Assembly: GCF_000344685.1 (NCBI RefSeq)
Contig: NW_006920414.1
Span: forward strand, 2,283,786-2,315,231
DNA: 31,446 nucleotides
From: Gloeophyllum trabeum ATCC 11539
Taxonomy: Eukaryota > Basidiomycota > Agaricomycetes > Gloeophyllales > Gloeophyllaceae
Direction: 5' to 3'
The notes under the pieces were generated by a model. The model was not told the DNA's origin, made no database searches, and was given only the letters and a program-made list of their open reading frames with translations. How positions within the stretch are numbered: position 1 is the stretch's first letter; every line of letters starts with the position of its first letter. Shown one piece after another: positions 9,098 to 18,490 of this stretch. The translations under genes and the position numbers were made by a program.

Positions 9098-9580
9098 GAT
9101 AGGATCGAATAGAGCACAACGATATCGCATTGGACATCACCACAGATGGTGTGCCGAATCAGTACAAACAACCTCTCGTGCGCGTACGCCCCGTACGCTA
9201 GTGCTGCCGCAGCGCCAGGGTGACTGCAGAGTGGCGCTAGCGCTGGGCGCCCAGCGTGGTCACTTTGGTCACTGCAGAGCCACGCTGCAGTACGGCTGCC
9301 CTACTCTGCAGTCGCGCTGGGCGAGGGCGCTTGTCCGCGGAATCCAGCAAGGAGCTCCTCCCATTGGTGTCTTTTCGCACGGCGTGTTCCCGCCACCTGT
9401 CCATCCCAGCATGACGTCGGAAAGTGGCGTGAAGTTCGTCACGTGCTCTACGCTTGCGTGGCAACGGCTTTGTGCGAGTCCTCCACTGCCAGCCAGCGCC
9501 ACGCTGCAGTACGCTGCAGTCGCGCTGCAGTGACCCAGCGTGGCGACAACTCGCGCTGAGGTGACGCTGGCGCTACAGTA
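9098..9580. repeat. Spacer with clustered CTGCAG repeats
   Basis: Non-coding. Between about 9225 and 9545 the motif CTGCAG(T) recurs many times inside longer repeated blocks: GCCACGCTGCAGTACG occurs at 9279-9294 and 9498-9513, and CTGCAGTCGCGCTG occurs near 9308 and 9514. The blocks are in the same orientation and about 210 bp apart. The motif is palindromic, so the tract can also fold. The MITE is inserted immediately to the right. Confidence 0.55.
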
Positions 9581-9932
9581 CAGTGCTTTGCATAAGAAAC
9601 TGAACATCGCATTTCCGCGCGCGTCGTTTGTCCGCGCCAAATATACCCTTTTTGGGTAGGTCCGGAAGGCCTCTCGCGGGACCGTTTGTTGGGCAGGGAG
9701 TCGCAGACGCCCCGAGACGGCTCGAAAGGCTTCAGAGAATGCATGAAATGTATATTCTACAACTACACTAAGGGCTGTAAATCATTATACTCTGCCCCCA
9801 CCTGTATGCCTAGCTACCCTCCCTCTCGGTGGGTCTTTGCCGCACATTTGCCGATACCCGAAAAGGGTATATTTGGCGCGGACAAACAACGCGCGCGGAA
9901 ATGCGATGTTCAGTTTCTTATGCAAGGCACTG
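9581..9932. mobile_element. Tc1/mariner-type MITE with TA target-site duplication
   Basis: Non-autonomous element of 352 bp. The left arm 9581-9658 and right arm 9855-9932 are inverted repeats of 78 bp with only a few mismatches (CAGTGC(T/C)TTGCATAAG at the tip, ending in TACCC(A/G)AAAAGGGTA-like sequence inside). TA lies directly outside each end (9579-9580 and 9933-9934), which is the duplication made by Tc1/mariner transposases. The CAGTG tip also fits that superfamily. The interior of about 196 bp has no transposase. High arm identity suggests a fairly young insertion. It lies 65 bp beyond the 3' end of the tRNA-Pro gene. Confidence 0.85.
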
Positions 9933-9997
9933 TACCGAGAAGAACGTTTCTAAATTTTCCAGAAAAAAATGAGGAAAATCAGTTATGCAACTTGAAA

Positions 9998-10101
9998 GGG
10001 CTCAGCCGGGAATTGAACCCGGGACCACCCGCAATTTCTGGATATCATCCAGGAGCTCTCGCAAGCCCGAAGCGGGTATCATACTACTAGACCACTAAGC
10101 C
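9998..10101 (-). tRNA. tRNA-Pro (anticodon CGG) with a 32-nt intron
   Basis: Acceptor GGCTTAG pairs with CTGAGCC, and the discriminator is C at 9998. The D arm contains GGTCTAGTAGTATGA. The anticodon stem is CCCGC with GCGGG and the loop TTCGGG|T; the anticodon CGG is at 10069-10067. The T arm is CCGGG-TTCAATT-CCCGG. The loop is interrupted one base 3' of the anticodon by an intron at 10065-10034, the canonical eukaryotic position. The mature length is 72 nt. The TTCAATT T loop replaces the more usual TTCGAAT. Confidence 0.93.
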
Positions 10102-10241
10102 GTTGTCACGATGTCTTCCTGGAGGCCTATAACCTACTCTTCCCCAATATAGAACACTTGGGTTTTTGGGTCATGTCCGAGAACTCGGAGAGATGCAGAT
10201 ACAGACACATATTGATACAGGCAATCGGTAGAGTAGAATGT

Positions 10242-12619
10242 TCACAAATCTATCAACAACCCATCATCACCTCCCCCTCCCTCTGGTCCATCCCCGAACA
10301 CCCACCGCCTTACCTCCCTCACCTCCGCCCTCAGCCCCTCCAACAACGTCTCCTTCGCGTCGATATCCCGCCGCGCCTCCTCGAGCGCCGCCTCAATGCG
10401 CGCGACCGTCGCTTCGAGCGTATCAGGCCGGGGGCGCTCGGATGGAGGGTGAGGAGAAGGGGGAGGGGGGGATCCCTCGTATCCCACGTAGCCTTCTAGA
10501 CCGTTATTGCGTGGCGGTGGAGGAGACCGCGGAGCCGGATCGGGGGCGTGTACTTGTATCGCCTGGTCGCCGTCGAAGAGCACGCTGGGCATGACGGGCG
10601 TCGCGAGCTCCATCGAGCGCTCGCCCTCGCTCCCGCCGTCGTGGTCTTGCACACCATCGTGATTTGACTGTGATAACGATGTTAGTTCCGTGAGGGTGCA
10701 CTGCTCGAGTGAGTGCGTAATCTGACTTACTAGTACGGGCGGCACGGAAGGCGGACGTTCCCTGGGTCGGTGCAGTGCGGGAGCTGAGGACGAGTGGCGG
10801 AAGCCATGGGAGCGGCGGAGAACGTACCTATCATTACCCTCTCGGGCGTGTTCGTCGGGGCGATCTGTCTAGCGATACATGCACGGTCAGGTTAGGCCCC
10901 AGGGCTGTGCGTGATGGACGTACCGGAGGCACCGGCGGTCCATGTTCTGGAGAGGCGATTCGTCCCATCCCGCCATGAGCCGGGTCGTTGACAGCTCTGC
11001 CGAAGGGACGGGAGCAATGTTAATAGTTCCAACGCAGGAGAAGCCGGGTGGGACGTACGGGGGTTCATTGGGAGTATCGGGGTGCTTAGTGCCACTGACA
11101 AGCCGCGCGAGCGCGTCGCGCTCTTCGCCGAACGCCTGCACCTGCCTCCCGAGCGCCGCGACCTGCTCGTGCAGCGCGTGCAGCCAGTGGGGTACCATAT
11201 CAGCCTCGGAGTCCGAGGACGGACGTGCGTATGCAAAGGCGTTGGCTAGCGATAGAACGAAAGGTCAGGGATTCGGAACAGTCAGATAAGTAGCGTCATG
11301 TGTGGCAAAGGGGGATGTTGTGGGATCCGAGCGAAGAGGAAACGTACCTCGTCGCTCATCTGGTACGCGGATCGTCTCGTCCTCTGAAGATAGCGCCGCA
11401 AGGCCGTTACTCTCCCGCGCTGCACAGGGACGGCGCGCAGACGCCCGGGGAGTATTCAAAGAAGTGAGGTGTTCCGGTTGCGCCGGAGACGAATGTCCTG
11501 GAAGCTTGGTCGGGGTTTCCCCTCCGTCTGAGGAGCAGGATGCGCGCGCGTTCTCCAGCTGTGTGATCACGTTAATCCGATGCAAGGGGAACAGGCACGA
11601 TGAGGACAAGAACGCACTCGCGCTGCAATCTCCTTCACCTCCAGTTCCAGCGCCCGGTTCCGCCTCGCGGTCATCTCCAGGACACTAATGATGTCCTCCT
11701 CGCTCAGACTAGTGTCCTTAGCAGACAGGGGCACAAGCTTGGGCTCGTGCTCGGCGGCCTGGAGCTTGCTCATATGTTCCGGATGGAAAATGCATGCCTC
11801 CAGCTCGGCGTCCCTCCGCGCCACCTGCGCCTCCAGCAGCGCGACGCGGTGCTCGGCGTCCCTGCGCGTGATTGCGTGCGCCTTCCTCTCCAAGTCTCTC
11901 TCCACCCTCAGAGACGCGATTAGTGCGGAGGCATAGGCGTGCAGATCCTCGTCGGATGGCAGGTCCTCTCGTGTTCGTATGCTCGCGGATGCGTTCTTAC
12001 CTTCGATAAGATGTGCGTCTGCAATGGGAGAGACGGGAGGGAGTCGGACCGGGGCAAGAGATGCAGATGAGCGAGGGAGGGGACCGACCGGCGGGTCTTG
12101 CCAAGCGGATGCGGCTGTGCGGCCACAGACTGTAATCATTGGATTTTTCAACTACAGACATAATAGGACGACAAGTATACGTAAGCAAAAGGTGGTAGAA
12201 ATCTACCCTCCTGTCATATCATACGAGATAGACACGGAACCCAACCCACCTTTCTCGACCAGCTGCATGACAGCGTCCCTCATATCGTCCCGCTCCGACT
12301 CCGCAGCCTCTACGCGTGCGATGTACCGAGAGAGGTTAGTGCGGAGCTGATGGATTTCCTGTTGGCTCTCGTCGAGCTCTAGCCGATGTTTTGCTTCGAG
12401 TTCGTCGAGGGCATCGAGTGTGGACAAGAAGCGGCCCTGCATGTGAGACGCCCGTGCCGCGAACGCTTGTACCTCCAGCTCCAGGCGCGCAATCTGACAT
12501 ATCGACATGATCTCTGCCTGAGCTGAATCACGGGGAGGGCTAAGATGACGACGTACCTTCGCATCCTTCTCCTCCAGTAACGGCAAGACCTCCTCCAGCC
12601 GATACTTCTTCCCGCCCAT
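10242..12619 (-). CDS. Nine-exon coiled-coil protein of unknown function
   Basis: I do not recognise the family. Exons: 12619-12557, 12517-12250, 12129-11618, 11558-11348, 11245-11059, 10996-10924, 10868-10828, 10761-10731 and 10667-10242. All phases agree and give about 603 residues. Introns run 39-120 nt, mostly with GTACGT, GTGCGT or GTAAGT donors. The 39-nt first intron is stop-free in frame, so it may be retained. Heptad-rich helices occur near the start (RLEEVLPLLEEKDAK, then ARLELEVQAFAARASHMQ), in exon 3 (RVERDLERKAHAITRRDAEHRVALLEAQVARR) and at the C-terminus (ATVARIEAALEEARRDIDAKE). Between them lie Pro/Ser-rich linkers. No enzymatic motif, signal peptide or membrane span. A TATA-like box lies about 80 bp upstream. 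The architecture suggests a scaffold or cytoskeleton-associated protein, which is only inference. Confidence 0.75.
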
Positions 12620-12696
12620 AGACAACAACCCAAGAATACAGCCAAGAAATATGGAGACGATAAGTTAAGCCAGAACCAGGGTCCGGATAGAATGTA

Positions 12697-12702
12697 CTTA
12701 TA
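12697..12702 (-). promoter_or_regulatory. TATA-like box of the coiled-coil gene
   Basis: On the minus strand CCTATAAGTA lies about 80 bp upstream of the ATG at 12619. Confidence 0.45.
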
Positions 12703-13429
12703 GGCGGGGATGTGCTAGTGTGTCATACAGTCGTGTAGAGTTCGAGCTGTGGCACGGACGGTTTCACTTGTCGGATTCGGAAGCGTCGGGCGTGTTATTT
12801 GGTCTTGTGTGGTGCATAATGTGGCAACTTGGACACCCTCGGCGCATTGGAAACCACGCCCTCAGAACGTATTCTGAGCCTATTGAGGACACCAGACACA
12901 CGGGTGACAATCTCTACCGCTATCGGGGGCTTTAAGCACCTATTACCCACCCTCGAGGTCTTGATTATGTCCCACATCTACCCATGTGTCTACGTCTACT
13001 CGTGTATGACGGATCATCATTTTACGGTGTTCCGAGGATAGCCAGTGGTCTTTCTCCTGCAGATATTCTGTCTGAATCACGAAGGTGCACAATATCACAC
13101 CTAAAAGGGACTCCATCCACGACTGAGAAGGGCAGCGGCGATCATATAAATCATCCAGATCTCAATCTCATGATGGTGGGACGGCCTAGTAGTCTAAAGA
13201 GACAGACGGGAGAGCTGTAACCACATTAGAAAATACTACAGTCTTGCATTTAGATATACAATCCTATGTTACAATATACAGTTTTGCAACCATGGCTCTG
13301 AATACTAGTGCTATTACATGATTTCCTCTCTGTCAGCGAAAGCACTCGCTTCTTCCGTCTCCTTTCTGAGATCATCAATGACGAACGGATGCGATGTGAT
13401 GCATCATAACAATGTCGACGTCACCCGCT
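12703..13429. other. Intergenic region, no gene seen
   Basis: About 730 bp between two minus-strand genes. AT-rich and stop-rich around 13200-13330, as expected for the 3' end of the neighbouring gene. Open frames of 60-80 codons near 12720-13220 show no domain. Confidence 0.5.
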
Positions 13430-14160
13430 TCAGTAGGTGTCCTCATCAAAAGAGACATCCAAATCAGAGTCAAAATTCCCAGCCAAGCTACCTTCGGCCT
13501 CATCAGAGCCGTGCGCATAGGGCTTGTCCAGCATTGCGGTTGTCAGAAGGGAAGCCTCGGGCGGGCCCGAGTCCTGTCTCTCGCGGACTTCCGTGCGCAG
13601 CTGGAAACGCTCCTGGATTTGATCGACCCACTGTACGTTGCAAAGTATCAACTGAGAAATAACGTGTGGTCTGAATGGCGACTTACAGTCTGTGTTACGT
13701 CGATATAGTGGGCGGCGAATGCATTCCCATTAGTGCCGGTCAAGGCTATCATCTGCTGAAAATGATCAGATGAGCACGACGAGGAAACCGGTAAAAACTG
13801 AAACACACCAAGTGGAGAATTTCCCATCGTAGCATTACCACGGTATGATAATTTATCTGTTCTCCTGGGTTCTTGGTGGACCTGGAGTGTTCGACTTGAT
13901 GGAAGAAGAACTGGAAAAGACGATCTGGTGATACGTTGGTAACCACCGAAGACGCTGGAGCGCAAACGGTACATGCCTTCTAGTCCTTCTACCGCCCATT
14001 CCTTGCCTTTAAAAGCAGGATACGCGCCCGCGACGTATTGGACGTATGAGTCCGAGACCTCCTTGCGATTTGGCACTACGGGGACGACTTCCCAGTTATC
14101 GTGTGCCCACTCATCAAAAATCGCGTTCAGGGCGTTGTCGCTCACAGCGGCCTCCCATAG
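13430..14160 (-). pseudogene. Hypothetical multi-exon gene, damaged or incompletely resolved
   Basis: Unrecognised protein. The 3' part splices cleanly: exons 13924-13809, 13755-13687 and 13630-13430 join in phase through introns of 53 and 56 nt (GTGTGT..TTTCAG, GTAAGT..GTACAG). They give helical sequence such as DRLFQFFFHQVEHSR and MIALTGTNGNAFAAHYIDV, and an acidic end (DSDLDVSFDEDTY, stop at 13430). An upstream open stretch, about 14160-13975 (WEAAVSDNALNAIFDEWAHD, WEVVPVVPNRKEV), looks coding too, but no donor in it has the phase needed to enter exon 13924, and just before it the frame is closed. Either an exon boundary escapes me or the gene carries a frameshift and is decaying, like its neighbours. 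No start codon could be assigned. Confidence 0.4.
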
Positions 14161-15030
14161 AACCGCACGAGCTCATACCGCTGTCGGCATAGTGGAAGGG
14201 GGGAAAGCAACGGCAAGACGAAGACGGGCATGTCTGGTTTTTTAAGTCAGTAGGAGTCGCCCAATGCGATACAAGGGCACTGAATCGGCCTTGTGGAAGA
14301 CCTTCGCTGACAGTTCGTTGATAGTTGCTCACTTCCACAAGAAGGAAGCGGGTCAGCGAAACGTCAGCTCTGTTGTTTGGTCGTATATGGTCCAAATTGT
14401 GGCACTCTTACCAGATAACGGACTTCAGGGCTGTAAACCGTATTTGACAGTAGACGCCGCACTAGAGGGTACCAAGAATACAGTCGAAATATAAGAATAT
14501 TGCCATTTCTACCGCCTCGAGGCTGAAGTTGCCGCAGCCACAACATATATGGTATTTTTTCAAATCAACCCGCACCTGGCAGACTTCCGCACACAACCAG
14601 TATCCCTGCTGGTTATTCGAAATCATAGCCGTGTCCAATGAGTCAAATTTTCGCGCAGCTTCCGAAACTAGACTTTATAGTACAGCGATCAACCTACCGA
14701 GCTAGCGCTGCGCGCCTGCGACTCGAAATCAGTCTGAGTAAATCTCGTACGTCGTCTCTTGACAGAGGCCTTGAGAATCAGCAGCTATTCGGCGGTTTCA
14801 AGCGACTATACCCTGACCAAATTTTTGCCATTTCCCAGAACCACATACTTGCATAGGGGGTCAGTGGCAAGTTTGGAATGACTCGATATTTATCGAGCCT
14901 GCTTTCGCATTCCCGCTTATGCTCTCGGCAAACCCGGACCCTCTGGCCGTGGGTATCGGTAACATCCAGCCCCCTGGAACGGGATCCGGGGTGAATGGAA
15001 AATATAAAGTGAGGGAGACGCAATCATCAT
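14161..15030. other. Intergenic region, no gene seen
   Basis: Contains short disconnected frames only. The first 250 bp may hold eroded 5' exons of the 13430-14160 gene (a frame with RYELVRFYGRPL ends at a stop near 14143). A small palindrome CTCGATATTTATCGAG lies near 14882-14897. Confidence 0.4.
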
Positions 15031-15110
15031 GGCGAGATGGCCGAGCGGTCTAAGGCGTCAGACTAAGGATCTGATCCGAAAGGGCGTGGGTTCGAATCCC
15101 ACTCTCGTCA
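15031..15110 (+). tRNA. tRNA-Leu (anticodon AAG)
   Basis: Class II tRNA of 80 nt without intron. Acceptor GGCGAGA pairs with TCTCGTC and the discriminator is A. D arm GCC..GGC with loop GAGCGGTCTAA. Anticodon stem TCAGA/TCTGA with loop CTAAGGA, so the anticodon is AAG. Long variable arm TCCGAAAGGGC. T arm GTGGG-TTCGAAT-CCCAC. It decodes CTT (and CTC through inosine). Confidence 0.95.
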
Positions 15111-15114
15111 TTTT
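15111..15114 (+). terminator. RNA polymerase III terminator (TTTT)
   Basis: A run of four T starts directly after the last base of the tRNA-Leu gene, the usual Pol III stop signal. Confidence 0.7.
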
Positions 15115-15722
15115 GAACCATCCGAGATTATTTTATTACTTTCCCCCGGTCTTCTGCCCTCCGATACAAATTTTTTGAGCCCACAATGAGGCAGAACGGA
15201 GAATGAGCAGATATCTCAGCCACCACGGATGTAGCCGGCCGCGGCGCACAGAAACCTCGCGTATGTGAAATCTGATTGAATCCTGTGTTCGATTCCAGCT
15301 CAGCGTAAAGTTGTCGAGACATGCACATTCGGATTGTATGAGGACTACCAAGCTCGAGGGCCATAAAACTGCCAGTGTACACTTGCTGACAGGCTATACC
15401 CAGCAGCGGCAGCATCATGGCTCTCGTATACTCAGCAGGGATATACACTGGCGGTGCCTACGAGCATTGATGGAAAATAACACATACGTAGTGCGATAGT
15501 ACTGGTAAGAATGGGATAGGCACGTCCCACCTATTTGCTTCACCGCCGCGCAGTCCACTTGCTCGCGTATATCGACCCTCCAACGGCGTATCTTCAACAC
15601 TGTGAATCGTACACTCCATCATTCCGATTGGGTTCCGGTGCTCAGGCGATACCTTACACGCGGAGGAACCGTCGCGATCGTTTATGGCGCGCTGCCTCCA
15701 CCACCACGCACACATGGTCTGC
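15115..15722. other. Intergenic region between tRNA-Leu and glycosylase gene
   Basis: About 600 bp without a supportable gene. The right end must contain the 3' untranslated region of the minus-strand glycosylase gene. Confidence 0.5.
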
Positions 15723-16823
15723 TTAGACGCGATCCAGTAGACCATGGCATCCGTGCGCTGCTGCAAGTTCAGCGATTAAAGCTTGCATCTCTTCGAGCGC
15801 GATCTTCCTCAGAACCCCACTCTCGGGTTCCCACAGATCGAAAGAAGTCACAGCCCACTTCCATTTCTATGCAGAAATGGTTATTAGTCGCACTTGAAGC
15901 CAAGAGAGACAACATACCAGATACTTGATGAGTTCCTTGTCGGAGGGTCTGACTGATTTCCACTCGTCATCCCTGGCGCAGAAGATCCTGTAACTATCGA
16001 GAGCATACGGACCAGCACCTGGAAGGTGCGATATGGGAGTCGGAGGATAGCGAGTTGCTGGTAAGCTCCAGCTATCCTCCGAAGCACCCGAGCAGGCAGC
16101 GGTAGACGCACCCGCTACCTGTAAGGACTTCGGACATTTTGATCGTGGAGACGGTAGATACACCTTCGACCTGTGGAGAACGCCAGGAAGAGGCGGGTCC
16201 TTCAAGTACGCATTTGAAAGCTTAATTATTCGTTTCGCCCGCTGGCGCTGCAGTCCGAGCGGTGTGATGAGCTCTACAAGCTCGGACTCGTTCGCTTGCA
16301 ACACATCGGTCAGCTGCGCAGCAAGGTAAAAGAATTGGTACAACCTGCAGAGAGTGCTTCCGGCGTAGGCCACTTCTTGAGAACCTCCCAGAAGATGGGA
16401 ATTGCGTATTTACCGGCCGTCTTGTTGAGGAAGGTGGTTGCAATGAGCAACGTCCAAGGATCTCCACTCAAATGTTCTAACCGCGACGGATGAGTTTACT
16501 TCGCCATAACGTACTTTGGAAGGCCACGCACCCTGGATCAAGATAGGCTTAGACCGCCAGAGTTCGTCATATGTTTGGATGAAAAGGTCTCCGAAACACA
16601 AGAATGCAGGATCGCGAACCAGCTCAGTTTGACTGTCTCCAAGTTGTTGATCGCTGACTCCGACCAAATCACTGTCCACTTCCGCAAGCACGACATGGAC
16701 TGTCCTCGCTTGGTTCCTGGGCTTGGTCGGCACATCGGAGCAGCTGAAGTAGCGTGAAGTTCTGGATGGCGAGAAATATGGCGCAGGTATTCTCGACTTC
16801 TTCGGGGTAGTAGGGGCAGACAT
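15723..16823 (-). CDS. HhH-GPD DNA glycosylase, MBD4-like
   Basis: Predicted nuclear base-excision repair enzyme removing thymine or uracil from G:T/G:U mismatches. Exons: 16823-16532, 16476-16345, 16294-16112, 16057-15918 and 15866-15723 (296 residues). Intron 16111-16058 is 54 nt and stop-free, so a 314-residue form is possible. The fold is seen in order: [54 protein letters not shown], the hairpin-helix [20 protein letters not shown] and [22 protein letters not shown]. The Asp in ALDSY (about residue 223 when spliced) matches the catalytic Asp of MBD4 (NDSYRIFC). There is no methyl-CpG-binding domain; the first 90 residues are Ser/Pro-rich and probably disordered. One acceptor (CAAG at 16295) is atypical but restores the family alignment. 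Divergent from the NOL8-like fossil; a decayed copy lies at 22090-22590. Confidence 0.9.
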
Positions 16824-16971
16824 TAAGGTCTACATGTGCTTTATGTAATTGCGATTGGCGTGGACTGCAGCGGCGGTACTTAGTCGCCCTCAGAAAGCCG
16901 GAGACTGGGAGAAGGCGAGCGCCACCGCCACGATTGTCTCTCGTTCATTAGCTCGTTTAGAGATTATTTAT

Positions 16972-17074
16972 GGGAATGGTTAGGTTCGTGACCACCCTCT
17001 TTAGCAGATTGAGGCAGAATATGGCTTCTGCCTCAATGCGTTGTAGAGGGTGGTTACGAGCCTGACTAAGTCCC
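16972..17074. repeat. Long nested hairpin, about 48-bp arms (possible micro-MITE)
   Basis: Arms of about 48 nt fold back around a 6-nt loop (TATGGC at 17020-17025). The inner stem TTGAGGCAGAA/TTCTGCCTCAA is perfect and the outer stem has scattered mismatches (GACCACCCTCT against AGAGGGTGGTT). It lies in the about 290-bp promoter region shared by the glycosylase gene and the NOL8-like fossil. No clear target duplication. It could be a tiny foldback element or a transcribed hairpin. Confidence 0.75.
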
Positions 17075-17111
17075 ATTCTTCGACGAGGACGAATCCTCAG
17101 CCCGTCCGACG

Positions 17112-18490
17112 ATGACAGCCCCCTCCTCCTCAACCGAAAGACTTATTTCCAAGCGCCTCCACATCTCTGGCGTCATCCCCGCCACAACCCCCGCCGACCT
17201 CAAGACGCGTCTCGAAGCGGTCGGCACCACCGCAAAGTTCATCGAGGGGTTCGACAAGCTCGACCGCGTCGGGCGGCCCAGGGGGTTCGGGCACGTCGAC
17301 ATCGTGGGGAGCGAGGACGGGCTAAGAAAGTGTGAGTTTTGTCTTGTCTTTGCTGGCGATGGGTATTTGAGATAGTAGCCTTCACTGACGGATCTCGATC
17401 TGCGAAGTTAGGTAAAACTGCGCTCAGCGGGGCGACGTGGAAGGGCGCAAAGCTGTGCATCGGGGAGGGCGAAGCCTGACTTTCGCGAGAGGTCTGTACA
17501 ATGTCTTCTACTCTACCCTCTTACCCTCTCCACTCGTACACCATTCACCCGTTCCCCTACTCTGCTCCTACTAACCACTTGCCAGACTCGAACGCCAGCG
17601 CGCCCCGCCCCCACCCTCACGTCCCCCGAAACACCCGCGCGGCGTGCACCGCACGCACGCGCCCTCCATGGACCCAGTCTCCCCTGCAGAAGCGAAGAGC
17701 AGGAAAGTGTTCCGTGTGGCGGAGACGGGGCGCATGGTGACGCTCGTGCGGGTGCGGCCGGGGAAGGAGGGCAAGGGGAGGAAGGGGGACCCGCCGACGC
17801 AGGCCCGGAGGAGGACGATTGATCCGGTGTAGTATGGAAGTATGCATCTGAAGACGTCGTGGATCGGCGACGGGGTGTGCGGGGCGCCGCAGGGGGAGAT
17901 GTGACCATGGAAATTGGAGAAGAGGGCGATGCGGGTGAGGAAGAGGTTAGCGAGAGCGAGGACACAAGTGAGGAAGGCGATGGAGAGGAGAGCGACAGCG
18001 AACGCGAATCCGTGGGTGAGCTACCGCGGGCTGTTGAGCCGGAGGTTGGGGAGAGCCGGAAGGATTTTGCCGGAAAGAAGAGTCCTGCTGCCCTGCTGAC
18101 GCCCACTAACCCATGCTACAGTCGGGTTTCTCTCCTAGGCTACGATCTGGAGCTGGACGAGGACCTCGCCCTCCCCTCCAGCATCGACATCGTGCCCGCG
18201 GCTCCTTCCGCAACCCAACCCATCCCGGTAATCCTACCGTCGTCTCACTCAGCTAAAAAATCGCAGCCGGTCACCCTAGACCCCAAGGTCCGCTGTTCTT
18301 CCCGCGAACAAAGGGACGCCGGAAGGACGTGCTGGACATGTTTATGGAGCGGGGATGGGTATACGAGCCCCTAGAGGACGAGGAACTGAAGAGTCTGTAG
18401 GAGGAAAGTATGGGAGAGATGATGAGGGACTGGAAGAAGAAGCGACGGGAGGCGGGGAAGGTGACGAGGCCAGTGGGCGTGGGGATGGGG
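17112..18490 (+). pseudogene. Decayed NOL8/Nop8-like RRM gene
   Basis: Remains of a nucleolar ribosome-biogenesis protein. Exon 17112-17331 starts an N-terminal RRM (KRLHISGVIPATTPADL, RPRGFGHVDIVG); a GTGAGT intron (17332-17411) joins it to TALSGATWKGAKLCIGE, as in the family. Then lesions accumulate: an extra G in the run 17467-17469 turns the expected AKPDFRER into a stop; a 94-nt intron (17492-17585) leads to RLERQRA..RTIDPV, where TAG at 17830-17832 interrupts before YGSMHLK; the acidic stretch (EEEVSESEDTSEEGD, about 17940-18000) is in another frame; a frame break at about 18290 precedes FFPRTKGRRKDVLD; and TAG at 18398-18400 replaces a likely Trp before DWKKKRREAGK. Four or more lesions argue for a pseudogene rather than single assembly errors. 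The N-terminal assignment is firmer than the C-terminal one. Confidence 0.75.

Noticed and set aside
15458..15766. 102-codon minus-strand frame as an alternative end of the glycosylase
   Set aside because: The family-consistent frame (KYLKWKWAV.. to the stop at 15725-15723) runs in another frame and splices cleanly from 15918 to 15866.
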